Program-made: the position numbers and the translations under genes
The notes under the pieces: model-generated
Seen by the model: the letters and a program-made list of their open reading frames with translations, nothing else
Database searches by the model: none
What the model was told of the DNA's origin: nothing
Source of the DNA: Mycobacterium seoulense
GTDB lineage: Bacteria > Actinomycetota > Actinomycetes > Mycobacteriales > Mycobacteriaceae
Length of the DNA: 64,000 bases
Assembly (NCBI RefSeq): GCF_010731595.1
Contig: NZ_AP022582.1
Coordinates: forward strand, 496,001 to 560,000
Direction of reading: 5' to 3'
Shown: positions 7,919 through 16,088 of the stretch, in pieces
Numbering within the stretch: position 1 is the stretch's first letter
Layout: every line of letters begins with the position of its first letter

Positions 7919-8593
7919 TCATGCCGCCCCCAAACCCTGCTCGCCGCCGAGGCGTTGATGCACGTTCAGCCACAGCTGATAGCCCAGCAGCGCCTGCGAT
8001 TCCTGTATCCGGTGCACGCTTTGCGAGCGAACGACGAAGCAGGCGTCCACATTCGGGTTGTTCGCGAACGCGCCGCCGTCGTAGCCGGCGAATCCGATGG
8101 TGTACAGGCCGCGTTGACGCGCCTCGGCCAGCGCGGCGAGCAGGTTGGGCGAGCCGCCACTGGTCGACATGGCGATCGCGATGTCACCGGCGCAGGCGCG
8201 GGCGATCAACTGCCGGGCGAACACCAACTCGAATCCGACGTCGTTGCCCAACGCGGTCAGGATGGCCTGGTCGGTGGTCAACGGCCACGCGGGCAACGGC
8301 TTGCCGACCGGCGGCCGGGCGAACAGCCTTGCCAGGGTGGTGGAATCCGTGCAGCTGCCGCCGTTGCCGAAGGTGAACATGCGTCCGCCCGCCGCGAAGC
8401 GGCGCGCCAGCTCGGCGGCGGCCTGACCGAGCAACGCGGCGTTGGCTTCCAGCGTGGAGCGCCGCAGCGCCAGACTCTCGGCCGCCTTCGCCTGCGCCGA
8501 CGCGGCCAGGTCGGCCAGCAGCGAGCCGGCATCGTCTTCCTGCGCGTCGATGAACGGGTACAGGAAGTTGGTGGGTTCGTCCGGGGTACTCAT
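7919..8593 (-). CDS. GmhA-like SIS-domain phosphosugar isomerase, hydrogenase-associated
   Basis: A 224-aa SIS-domain protein of the D-sedoheptulose-7-phosphate isomerase (GmhA/DiaA) type. FTFGNGGSCTDS near residue 70 is the phosphate-binding loop, IAIAMSTSGGSPN near 140 is the second sugar-phosphate motif, and RIQESQ near 198 matches the GmhA C-terminal RIQE. Such genes recur in actinobacterial high-affinity hydrogenase clusters, but their role there is unproven. Start and stop overlap both neighbours (ATGA upstream; the alternative hypE start downstream). The upstream neighbour is a diverged SIS paralogue fused to HypC. Confidence 0.85.
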   Translation of the reverse strand: MSTPDEPTNFLYPFIDAQEDDAGSLLADLAASAQAKAAESLALRRSTLEANAALLGQAAAELARRFAAGGRMFTFGNGGSCTDSTTLARLFARPPVGKPLPAWPLTTDQAILTALGNDVGFELVFARQLIARACAGDIAIAMSTSGGSPNLLAALAEARQRGLYTIGFAGYDGGAFANNPNVDACFVVRSQSVHRIQESQALLGYQLWLNVHQRLGGEQGLGAA

Positions 8594-9306
8594 CGCCCCT
8601 CCTCGTCTTCCAGTCTGCCGATCGCCATCCCCGCGTGCACCAGCATCAGGTCCCCGGCGGCGACCGGGTCGATCAGTGTGGTCACCACATTCTCGACGCC
8701 CCGCGCGGTGCGGACCGTGGCGTGGCCGTCGGCCGACGCCGTCACCGCCTCGCCCGGGCGGCCCTCGTCGCTGCAGGTGACGCAAACCGACTCGGGGGCC
8801 TCGGGTTTCAGCAGCCCGGGGTGCTCGAAACACACGTGGGTCAGCTCCCACAGCAGGTGGTAGAACAGCACGAAGCCGCCCGTGGCGGGCACGCGCGGGT
8901 CGGGGTCGTCGAGCCACAGCACGTGATCGGCCATGCCCGGCGCGGGGCGTTCGCCGCTGCCGATCCAGATCGTGGTGGCGCCCCATGCGGGGGCGCGGCG
9001 CATCACCGAGCGGACCTGTGCGTCGTCCGCACCGGAGACCGCGACCACGACGTCACCGGGGCGCACGGACACGCGGACCAGGTCCACCAGGTCGGGTCCG
9101 GTCAGCGCCACCGCGGGCAGAGCCCGTTTGCCCATGATCACCGGGTGGATGAACTCGACGGCGATGTGCTGGGCGTGCGGTTCCCACGACGGCGCGATCG
9201 ACCACATGGTGGCGCCCGCGGCGAAGCGCCTGGCGAGTGTGAACGCGGTTCCGGCCAGGTCCGAGGCCAGTTCGGCGCCCAGGCCGCGATCGATGGCCGT
9301 GGTCAC
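8590..9306 (-). CDS. Fusion of degenerate SIS domain and HypC-like domain
   Basis: A 238-aa two-domain protein. Residues 1 to about 160 resemble a SIS domain: LARRFAAGATMWS aligns with LARRFAAGGRMFT of the next gene and VVVAVSGADDAQV with IAIAMSTSGGSPN, but the GNGGS phosphate loop is lost. Residues about 170-238 are HypC-like: CVTCSDEGRPGEAV, then an RGVENVV strand and GDLMLVHAGMAIGRL, which matches the end of HypC. It lacks the standard MCLGIPG start, so its Cys is internal. It lies between hypF and the intact SIS gene with a 4-nt ATGA overlap. It probably works as a maturation chaperone. It starts with GTG. Confidence 0.8.
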   Translation of the reverse strand: MTTAIDRGLGAELASDLAGTAFTLARRFAAGATMWSIAPSWEPHAQHIAVEFIHPVIMGKRALPAVALTGPDLVDLVRVSVRPGDVVVAVSGADDAQVRSVMRRAPAWGATTIWIGSGERPAPGMADHVLWLDDPDPRVPATGGFVLFYHLLWELTHVCFEHPGLLKPEAPESVCVTCSDEGRPGEAVTASADGHATVRTARGVENVVTTLIDPVAAGDLMLVHAGMAIGRLEDEEGR

Positions 9307-9309
9307 TTC

Positions 9310-11676
9310 TCAGTCCCCCTTCAGCGCGGTCAGCATGGAAATCGCGGCCTGCCCCAGGGCGAGCCCGCCGTCGTTCGGCGGAACGGTGCGGTGGGTCAGC
9401 ACCTCGAATCCCGCCGCCCGCAACCGCTGACGACACGCGTTCAGCAACAACACATTCTGGAACACCCCGCCGGTCAGCCCCACCAGCGGGACGGCGCCGG
9501 CCACCTGACCGACCACCTCGGCGACGGCATCCGCGACGGCCCCGTGGAACGCGGCCGCCAGCACCGCGGGCCGCGTGCCGGCGTAGAGCGCCGACACCAG
9601 CGTCTGCACCATGGGGGCCGGATCGATCACCCCGCCGGCGCGCACCATGAGCGGCAGCGACGGCCCGGCTTCGTCCGCCGCCGACTCCGCCAGCGCCTCC
9701 AGCTCGATGGCGGCCTGGCCTTCGTAGTCGATGCGGTGCCGCACCCCGAGCAACGAGGCGACCGCGTCGAAGAGTCGGCCCATGCTCGAACACGGCACGC
9801 AGCCGGTTCCGGTCTCCAATTGGGAACGGGTGACGCGTAATTCGTCCGGGGTGGCCGCGGCGACGGGGGCCAGGTCGGTGGTCCAGTCGATGCCGGCCGA
9901 CCACAACTGGGACAGCGCCATCCGCCACGGGTTGCGGACCGCCGCGTCACCGCCGGGCAGCGGCACCGGCAACAGGTGGCCGGCCCGCACGAATCGGTGG
10001 CTGTCGTGGCCGAGCCGGAGAATCTCACCGCCCCAGATGGTCTGGTCGCATCCGTACCCGGTGCCGTCGAAGGAGACTCCGACGACCGGTTCGCCGAGGC
10101 GTCCGTGCTCGGCCAGCAGCGACACCACGTGCGCGTGGTGGTGCTGGATGAGGTCGAGCGCCCGCCCGCCCGCGTGGCGCTCCGCCCAGGTCCGGGTGTG
10201 ATACGCGGGATGCAGGTCGGCGGCCCACCGGGCCGGCGTGCCGCGAATCTCGCTGAGCTGGCTCACCGCCCGCTCGAACGCGCGCAGCGTCTCCCAGGTA
10301 CCCATGTCGCCGACGTGCCCGGACAGGTAGGCGCGCGCGCCGTCGGTGAGGCAGAAGGTGTTCTTCAATTCGCCGCCGACGGCCAGCACCGCCGGGCCGG
10401 TGACATTCAACTCGACCGGCAGCGGCGCGTAGCCACGTGACCGGCGGATCGGCAGTTCGGCGCCGCGCCCGGCGTCTTTCACGATGCGCACCACCGAGTC
10501 GTCGCACGGGACGTGGATCGGGCGGTCGTGGTCGAGGACCGCGTCGCACAGCGCCGGGAGTCGTTGCGCCGCATCGTCATCGGTGAAGCAGATGGGCTCG
10601 TCGGATCGGTTGGCGCTGGTGAGCACCAGCGCGGCGGGGGGCGTCTCGGCGGTGCCGGGCACGGGCGCCAGCAGCAGGTGGTGGATGGGGGAGTACGGCA
10701 GCATCAGGCCGAGCAGTGGGCTGCGGGGTGCGACGGCGTCGGCGACGGGGGCGCTGTCGGCGCTCGGCAGCCGGCGCAGCAGCACGATCGGGCGGGCGGG
10801 ACCCAGCAGCGCCGCGGCCTCGGTATCGTCGACGTAGGCGTAGCGGCGCGCAACCTCGAGGTCGCGGACCAACACGGCAAAAGGCTTGGCGCCACGGGCC
10901 TTTCGCGTGCGCAGCGCGGTGACGGCGGCGCCGTCGCTGACGGAGCAGGCCAGGTGGTAGCCGCCGACGCCCTTGACGGCGACCACCGCACCCGCGGCCA
11001 GCGCGCGCTGGGTGGCCGACAGCGCGGCGTCCGCGCCGTCGACCCGGCCGGCCGCCGAGCGAAACCACAGGGTGGGCCCGCAATCGGGGCAGGCGATCGG
11101 CTGCGCGTGGAACCGGCGATCCGCCGGGTCGTGGTATTCGGCGGCGCAGCGCGCGCACATGGCGAAGGCCGACATGGTGGTGGCCGGGCGGTCATAGGGC
11201 AACTCGCGGATGATGGTGAATCGCGGCCCGCAATTGGTGCAGGTGACGAACGGGTGCCGGTAGCGCCTGTCGCGCGGGTCGAAGAGCTCGGCGACGCAGT
11301 CGTCGCAGACCGCGATGTCGGGCGGGATCGGAGTCGTGGCGCCGGGGACGGCGCGGCTGTCCACGATCCGGAACTCGGGTTCGTGGCCGGCGTCGGCGGC
11401 GATCTCGTGGACCGTGACGTCGGCGATCCGGGCCAGCGGCGGCGCGTCGGCGCGCAGGCGAATGCCGAATTCGGCCAGGCGCGCGGGTTCGCCCTGCACC
11501 TCGAGGAAGACGGCGCCGGAGTCGTTGCCGACGAAGCCGGACAGCCCGAGCTCGGTCGCGACGCGGTGCACGAAGGGCCGGAAGCCAACCCCCTGCACGA
11601 CACCGGTCACGGTGATGCGCTGCCGAACCCGGGTATGAGCGGGGTCATGCCGCAGCAGCAGGGGCGGCCGGGTCAT
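9310..11676 (-). CDS. hypF: Carbamoyltransferase HypF
   Basis: A full-length 788-aa HypF. It turns carbamoyl phosphate into a thiocarboxamide on the HypE C-terminal Cys. Domains in order: acylphosphatase ([16 protein letters not shown], residues about 23-38), two zinc fingers (CDDC...CTNC and CARC...CPDC, about 120-200), YrdC-like domain ([14 protein letters not shown], about 235) and Kae1-like domain ([14 protein letters not shown] and SFDGTGYG, about 500-540). Its ATG is one base after the TGA of the upstream hypC. Confidence 0.97.
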   Translation of the reverse strand: MTRPPLLLRHDPAHTRVRQRITVTGVVQGVGFRPFVHRVATELGLSGFVGNDSGAVFLEVQGEPARLAEFGIRLRADAPPLARIADVTVHEIAADAGHEPEFRIVDSRAVPGATTPIPPDIAVCDDCVAELFDPRDRRYRHPFVTCTNCGPRFTIIRELPYDRPATTMSAFAMCARCAAEYHDPADRRFHAQPIACPDCGPTLWFRSAAGRVDGADAALSATQRALAAGAVVAVKGVGGYHLACSVSDGAAVTALRTRKARGAKPFAVLVRDLEVARRYAYVDDTEAAALLGPARPIVLLRRLPSADSAPVADAVAPRSPLLGLMLPYSPIHHLLLAPVPGTAETPPAALVLTSANRSDEPICFTDDDAAQRLPALCDAVLDHDRPIHVPCDDSVVRIVKDAGRGAELPIRRSRGYAPLPVELNVTGPAVLAVGGELKNTFCLTDGARAYLSGHVGDMGTWETLRAFERAVSQLSEIRGTPARWAADLHPAYHTRTWAERHAGGRALDLIQHHHAHVVSLLAEHGRLGEPVVGVSFDGTGYGCDQTIWGGEILRLGHDSHRFVRAGHLLPVPLPGGDAAVRNPWRMALSQLWSAGIDWTTDLAPVAAATPDELRVTRSQLETGTGCVPCSSMGRLFDAVASLLGVRHRIDYEGQAAIELEALAESAADEAGPSLPLMVRAGGVIDPAPMVQTLVSALYAGTRPAVLAAAFHGAVADAVAEVVGQVAGAVPLVGLTGGVFQNVLLLNACRQRLRAAGFEVLTHRTVPPNDGGLALGQAAISMLTALKGD

Positions 11677-11677
11677 C

Positions 11678-11944
11678 TCAGCCGCCCTCCGGGAAGTCGA
11701 AGGGATCCGTGCGGCCCCTGCCCATCAGCTCCAGCCCGGCCATCGCCTGCTCGGCGCCCGCGCGGTCCGTCTTTTCGACGGCGAAGCCCATGTGGATGAT
11801 GATCCAGTCGCCGGGATTGAACGTCTCGTCCGGCAGCATCCCGACGTTGACCCTGCGCTGTTCGCCCGTGACGTCGACCAGGGCCAGCTGCCCCTCGAAG
11901 CCGTCCAGCATCCGGATCACTTGACCGGGGATCCCCAGACACAT
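11678..11944 (-). CDS. hypC: Hydrogenase maturation chaperone HypC (copy b)
   Basis: An 88-aa HypC/HupF protein starting [12 protein letters not shown], with [15 protein letters not shown] and [16 protein letters not shown]. The start is fixed by the conserved Cys2. It directly follows the endopeptidase gene (the stop and ATG are one base apart) and is followed by hypF one base later, so all three are probably translationally coupled. Being next to the protease, it may be the copy that escorts the large-subunit precursor until the tail is cleaved; that is inference. Confidence 0.95.
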   Translation of the reverse strand: MCLGIPGQVIRMLDGFEGQLALVDVTGEQRRVNVGMLPDETFNPGDWIIIHMGFAVEKTDRAGAEQAMAGLELMGRGRTDPFDFPEGG

Positions 11945-11945
11945 G

Positions 11946-12443
11946 TCAGGACTCCCCTCGGGTGGTTGCGACCGGGTGCGGCTGCAACGCCGCGACGATC
12001 TCCTCGACGGCCCGCGCGGCGCGGGGAACCGCCTTGGCCACGGGCTCGGTGAGGCCGATGCCCTCCTCGACGCTGCCCGCCTCGCAACCCACGACGACCG
12101 TGTACGGCGGCGTGCCGCCCAGCGCCCGCAGGCTGGCGAACACCGCCGCCGGATCCATGCTGTGACCATCGAAACCCGCTGCGGCCGAATCGGATTCATG
12201 GTCGGCCTGGAAGACGTGCAACGTGCCTGGATTGCCGCGGCTGGGGACCGCGTCGATGAGTACCAGCGTGTCCCATTCCTCGAGCAGGTCGTAGGCCAGG
12301 TGCATGCCGCGGATACCGTAGTCGGTGACGCGGACGCTCGGGTCGTCCTGCGGGATCTCGGCGTTGCGGATCACTTCCGATCCGAACCCGTCGTCGCCCA
12401 GGAAGATGTTGCCGATGCCCGCAACCAGGATGCGCGCCGTCAT
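11946..12443 (-). CDS. Hydrogenase maturation endopeptidase (HupD/HybD family)
   Basis: A 165-aa protease of the HupD/HyaD/HybD family. It cleaves the C-terminal extension of the large subunit after nickel insertion, here expected after DPCLPCGVH of HhyL. Visible motifs: VAGIGNIFLGDDGFGSEV (residues about 7-24, acidic nickel-sensing residue), LIDAV (about 63) and GHSMDP (about 93, His ligand). The ATG follows the 39-aa DUF6893 gene by 18 nt, with GGCGGAG directly before it. Confidence 0.95.
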   Translation of the reverse strand: MTARILVAGIGNIFLGDDGFGSEVIRNAEIPQDDPSVRVTDYGIRGMHLAYDLLEEWDTLVLIDAVPSRGNPGTLHVFQADHESDSAAAGFDGHSMDPAAVFASLRALGGTPPYTVVVGCEAGSVEEGIGLTEPVAKAVPRAARAVEEIVAALQPHPVATTRGES

Positions 12444-12461
12444 CTCCGCCGTCCGAGCAAG

Positions 12462-12581
12462 TTACATCCGCCTCAGCTTGAGGTAGCGGCGGGCGTCGGG
12501 TATCGATACCACCCCCAGCGCCAATCCGATCGCGAGCACCAACGCGATGATAGCCAGGAATATCCAACCGAGGATTTCCAT
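12462..12581 (-). CDS. DUF6893 family small membrane protein (39 aa)
   Basis: A 39-aa peptide starting MEILGWIFLAI. One hydrophobic helix (residues about 5-27) is followed by a basic tail, SIPDARRYLKLRRM. AAAGGAG lies 7 nt before the ATG. It sits 14 nt after the preceding stop and 18 nt before the endopeptidase gene. The hydrophobic start plus IPD.RRY..LRRM pattern matches DUF6893 small proteins as I recall them. A single membrane anchor in a hydrogenase operon without other membrane subunits could tether the enzyme or its Fe-S partner to the membrane; this is inference. Confidence 0.8.
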   Translation of the reverse strand: MEILGWIFLAIIALVLAIGLALGVVSIPDARRYLKLRRM

Positions 12582-12595
12582 CTCGAACACTCCTT

Positions 12596-13921
12596 TCACG
12601 AGTTTGCGGGGCTGCGGTGAGCTTCCAGGGGTTCGATTTCGTCGGGGGAGAAGTACAGGTAACGGCCGTACCAGTCGTGCAGGTCGGCGGCCGGGTCGTC
12701 CTCGACGACGACCGCCACGTGCTTGTTGCCCTCGACGTCGGAGTGCACGGAGGTGACGCGGGCGGTCTTGCCGGCCACGAAGATATCTTGCGCATCGGCG
12801 TTGCGTCGCGGCCGCAACCGGACCCGGCTATCGCGCGACACCCGAATCCCGTTCACCAGCACCGCATCGATCTCCGGGCGAACCGCGTTGTCGGCCAACG
12901 GATCCCACCAGTCGACCCCCTCGGGGATCTCCGGGACCAGACCCGAGATCGCGTGGGGATCGCGCAGCACGCCGTGTAGCCGCGCCATCGCCTCGGGCGA
13001 CATGGCGTCGCACTGGTCGATGATCCGCGCCGCGCGCGGGTCGGTGGCGCGGGCCTGCGCCTTCTCCTCGTCCGTCATGGTCATCACGCGCAGGGTGAGG
13101 ATCTCGTCGATCTCCGTGCAGTCGTACAGGGCGGTGTCGCTCTGTTCGGCGACCTCGGGGTGGTCGTAGAGGATGATCGGCGAGATCAGCAGCAGGTTCC
13201 GGGCGCCGGGTGGGCCGGCCAGCACGGGGAAACAGCGGTGCTGACCGCACCGGGACACCGCGTCGGCCGCCGCCGGGGGCGGCTCGAGCAGCGAGACGAA
13301 CCGCCCTTCGGCGATTTCGGCGATGAGGTGCGTTCCGATCATGGACCGCGCGATCGAGTCGTCCTTGTCGAGCGCGCCGTCCCCGACGTTGCTGACCCGC
13401 ACCGACACCCGGCACAGGTCGCCGTCCGCCTCGCTGGCGACCGTCAGCACGCCACGCACCTCCCGTCGTTGGCGCACCAGGCGACCGCCATCGAGGAGTT
13501 CGATGTCGGTGCCCCCATCCGCCGTCACCGACAGTGTCCACGGCCGGCCGTCCAACGCGACAGGGCCGAAGGACCTTTCGCATTCGACCGCCTCGTCCCA
13601 GGTGAGCCAGGACCCGCCCGCGGTCGTCAGCTGGTCGACGGGCCGGTATTCGCCGGGGGCGACTTCGCGCTCGGCACGGCGGTGCTGCAACTGCAGGAAC
13701 CGGACCACCAGGCTCAGCTGCCGGGCGCCGTCGACCAGGAACTGCGCCGACAGGGTGGCGTCCTCGCCCAGGCCGGCTGCGGCGGCCCCGGGCGGTCCCA
13801 GAACGCCGAATTGCCACCGCGATTGGTTCTTGCTCGACGTGCCGCGGTACGGATAGAGCAGGTAGCCCTCGTAGAGCACCGCGTCGGCGACGGCGCGGGC
13901 CCGGTCGCGATCGTCGGTCAC
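12596..13921 (-). CDS. Conserved hydrogenase-operon protein of unknown function (441 aa)
   Basis: A 441-aa soluble protein I cannot place in a named family. It begins VTDDRDRARAVADAVLYEGY followed by LLYPYRGTSSKNQ, and has CFPVLAGPPG, LLISPIILYDHPEVAEQS, an acidic middle part and a C-terminal KHVAVVVEDDP...YLYFSPDEIEPL. Single Cys residues occur (CERSFG, CGQHRCFP, CTEIDE, CDAM), but no CxxC pair. The GTG start overlaps the DUF6084 stop (GTGA), so it is co-translated with the conserved hydrogenase accessory genes. A role in assembly or electron transfer is likely only by context. The longer ORF upstream is out of frame with DUF6084 and rejected. Confidence 0.8.
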   Translation of the reverse strand: MTDDRDRARAVADAVLYEGYLLYPYRGTSSKNQSRWQFGVLGPPGAAAAGLGEDATLSAQFLVDGARQLSLVVRFLQLQHRRAEREVAPGEYRPVDQLTTAGGSWLTWDEAVECERSFGPVALDGRPWTLSVTADGGTDIELLDGGRLVRQRREVRGVLTVASEADGDLCRVSVRVSNVGDGALDKDDSIARSMIGTHLIAEIAEGRFVSLLEPPPAAADAVSRCGQHRCFPVLAGPPGARNLLLISPIILYDHPEVAEQSDTALYDCTEIDEILTLRVMTMTDEEKAQARATDPRAARIIDQCDAMSPEAMARLHGVLRDPHAISGLVPEIPEGVDWWDPLADNAVRPEIDAVLVNGIRVSRDSRVRLRPRRNADAQDIFVAGKTARVTSVHSDVEGNKHVAVVVEDDPAADLHDWYGRYLYFSPDEIEPLEAHRSPANS

Positions 13922-14568
13922 AGCGCCCTCTCCCGCTCCGTGTCCAGCAGCGAGGTGATCGCGTGGTCGAGGTCGAGCAGACCGTGCGCCGACTTGTATG
14001 CGGCCAGCGCGGCGATGGTTTCGTGGCTCAACCGCAGCCACCCGGCGTTCGGGTAGTGCTGGGCGATCAGCTGCCGCCAGACCGCGACGGGCATGTCGTA
14101 GCGGTCTTCGCAGTCCCACGGGACCTGCTGGACGGAAAACCCACGGTCGGATTTGACGAAAATCGTTCCGCTGAACAGGAATTGGAGGGGCATGGCGCCC
14201 TCGCGCAGCGCGTGCAGGTATTTGGCGGCGGCGACCTCGAAGTCGTAGGTGCAATCCAGCGGCAGCGCCACGGTCGTGTTGCCGGTGAACCCCTGCACCA
14301 TCGCGGTGCAGTGCTGCCAGAGGAAGGTGCGCTGGGTGCTCGCCCAGCGCTCGCGCGGCCCGAACAGGTCGGTCAACCCGGCGGCCTCGTCGTCGGAGTA
14401 GGACCGCCGCAACGGCTCGATGCGGACCTGGCAGCGCAGGGCGATCGCGTGCACCGGGTCCACCACCTGCGATCCGCCGGTGGCCACGGCGACGCGCGCG
14501 GTCAGCACCGGGGTCACGGTGTACGGTTCGGGCGCCACGTCGAGGACCGAGAAGTCGATGTCCATCAT
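13918..14568 (-). CDS. DUF6084 family protein, hydrogenase-associated
   Basis: A 216-aa protein starting MMDIDFSVLDVAPEPYTVTP. Features include ALRCQVRIEPLRRSYS, FGPRERWASTQRTFLWQH, CTYDFEVAAAKYLHAL and SGTIFVKSDRGFSVQQVPWD. I recognise this as DUF6084, known from actinobacterial hydrogenase clusters; no biochemical function is known to me. There are no membrane segments. The start overlaps the DUF5947 stop (TGATG), and the stop overlaps the next gene. Confidence 0.8.
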   Translation of the reverse strand: MMDIDFSVLDVAPEPYTVTPVLTARVAVATGGSQVVDPVHAIALRCQVRIEPLRRSYSDDEAAGLTDLFGPRERWASTQRTFLWQHCTAMVQGFTGNTTVALPLDCTYDFEVAAAKYLHALREGAMPLQFLFSGTIFVKSDRGFSVQQVPWDCEDRYDMPVAVWRQLIAQHYPNAGWLRLSHETIAALAAYKSAHGLLDLDHAITSLLDTERERAL

Positions 14569-15191
14569 GGCGACGTCTTCACTGCGCGGGCGTCGAGCTG
14601 GGAGAAGAAGCCGTCGATGAACTCGCGCGCCTCCTGCCCGCCGTCGAACCCGCGCCAGAGCAGGCGGAGCCGCCCGACGAATTCGTAGCAGGCGTCGATG
14701 GGGACGAGGTAGCTCTGCGGCGGACCCGATTCGGGGACCCGGACCAGGAGTGCCTCGACGTCGTCGGCCAGCAGGCCCACCCGCGCGTCGGCGCCCCTGA
14801 GCGCGTCCCAAACGTCCAGCGCCAGCTCGGATTCGCAGGCCCCGGCCGGTCCGGGGTAGAAGGCGACGGTGCGCCCGAGCGCGGAGTTGGTGAAGAAGAA
14901 GGCGACGCCCACCGGGATCTGTAGCGCCTCCCAGGAGCGCCGGTCCAGCGCGAAGTCGGGGAAGGACAGATATCGGTCGGGCACCGCGCGGTAGCGGAGC
15001 TCGGCCCGGGCGTCGGTGAACAGCAGATAGCAGGCGCGGCACACGCACATCAGCTGCCGGTCGGCCACATTGACCACGTGCTGGTGTTCGTCGGCGATCG
15101 ATTCCGCGCACATCTCGCACCGCTCGCCGGCCGGTTCGGGGGCCGGCCGGTTGCTGCGGATCCGGGTGAGCACCTCGTACGGGGTCGTCAT
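14565..15191 (-). CDS. DUF5947 family protein with two CxxC pairs
   Basis: A 208-aa protein starting MTTPYEVLTRIRSNRP. Near the N-terminus it has CEMC (about residue 25) and CRAC (about 52, within MCVCRACYLLF), a zinc-ribbon or rubredoxin-like tetracysteine arrangement that could bind zinc or iron. The rest (DRYLSFPDFALD; VGVAFFFTNSALGRTVAFYPGPAG) matches my memory of DUF5947, which is found with DUF6084 beside actinobacterial hydrogenases. ATGA overlap with the upstream Fe-S protein gene. A redox or metal-delivery role is plausible but not shown. Confidence 0.8.
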   Translation of the reverse strand: MTTPYEVLTRIRSNRPAPEPAGERCEMCAESIADEHQHVVNVADRQLMCVCRACYLLFTDARAELRYRAVPDRYLSFPDFALDRRSWEALQIPVGVAFFFTNSALGRTVAFYPGPAGACESELALDVWDALRGADARVGLLADDVEALLVRVPESGPPQSYLVPIDACYEFVGRLRLLWRGFDGGQEAREFIDGFFSQLDARAVKTSP

Positions 15192-16084
15192 GCCGGGGCG
15201 CCCATCGTCTCGGGCCGCAACGCCACCGACAGCACGCCGTCGCGCGCCAACAGCGGCAGGGGATCCAGGTGCGCCGCCGCGTTCACCCCGGCGCCGGCGT
15301 GCACCGCGTCGAACAGTGATCCGCAGCGGGGGCATTCGAGTAGCGAGTCCCGCAGCGCCGCACCGGCGAGCGTGTCGTCACAGACGGGGCAGTGGTCCCG
15401 GTAGGCGAAGGTTCGGTCGCCGACGCGGCAGGCCAGCAGCGCCGTTCCGTCGACCTGATAGCCCGCGACCTCGCCGGGCGACAGCTCGGCCAGCCCGGGA
15501 ATTCCATACCAGGTGCCGGGGCCGTTCGAATGCAGGTGTGTCAGCAGGGATTCGGCCGGGATGACGCCCGCGGTGGCGGGGTCGGCGGGCACCACCTCGA
15601 TCGACGAGACCTCGGGCGCCGCCGCGCGGACCGCGTCCTGCACCGCCAGTTCCAGCGTCACCGCCGACGACGGACAGCTCTTGCAACTGCCGGTGAACGC
15701 CAACCGCACCGTGTCGCCGTCGACGCCGATCAGGTCGACATCCCCGCCGTGCGAGCCCAGGTAGGGCCGCACCCGGTCGAGCGCGTCGGACACCCGGCGG
15801 TGCAGGTCGTGCGGGTGCAGGCCGTGGACAAGGAGCAGGCTGGCCACCAGGTCGTCGGTGGCCAGCCGCTCGGCCAGGCCGGGGCCTGGTCCGTCCTGAA
15901 CCAACAGCATGATCCGCTCCAGCCCGGCCCCGTAGAGCCCGACCACCTCGCGGACCAACTCCCTCGCGCGTTCCTGCGCGGCCGCGCCGCCCGCCGCGCA
16001 GGAATCCAGCAGGATCTGGATCCGATCGCCCGCCGTGCGCCAACGCGCCGCACTGTCGTCAAGGATTTGCGGGCGATCCACCAT
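15188..16084 (-). CDS. hhyE: NifU-domain / Rieske-like iron-sulfur protein (HhyE type)
   Basis: A 298-aa fusion. The middle (about residues 90-165) is a NifU C-terminal scaffold domain with GSCKSCPSS (Cys134, Cys137) that can carry a [4Fe-4S] cluster. The C-terminal part (about 180-298) has a Rieske-type fold pattern, but the ligands are HCPVC (Cys232, Cys235) and CPRCGSLFD (Cys251, Cys254) rather than CxH...CxxH, so a four-Cys centre is expected. In M. smegmatis the gene after the Hhy large subunit encodes such a protein, implicated in passing electrons from H2 to the respiratory chain. The stop of hhyL lies 4 nt before its ATG. Confidence 0.88.
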   Translation of the reverse strand: MVDRPQILDDSAARWRTAGDRIQILLDSCAAGGAAAQERARELVREVVGLYGAGLERIMLLVQDGPGPGLAERLATDDLVASLLLVHGLHPHDLHRRVSDALDRVRPYLGSHGGDVDLIGVDGDTVRLAFTGSCKSCPSSAVTLELAVQDAVRAAAPEVSSIEVVPADPATAGVIPAESLLTHLHSNGPGTWYGIPGLAELSPGEVAGYQVDGTALLACRVGDRTFAYRDHCPVCDDTLAGAALRDSLLECPRCGSLFDAVHAGAGVNAAAHLDPLPLLARDGVLSVALRPETMGAPA

Positions 16085-16088
16085 CTCC

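Noticed and set aside
13160..14056. + strand frames opposite the 441-aa protein and DUF6084
   Set aside because: High-GC antisense shadows; the minus strand has coupled starts and stops and conserved proteins.
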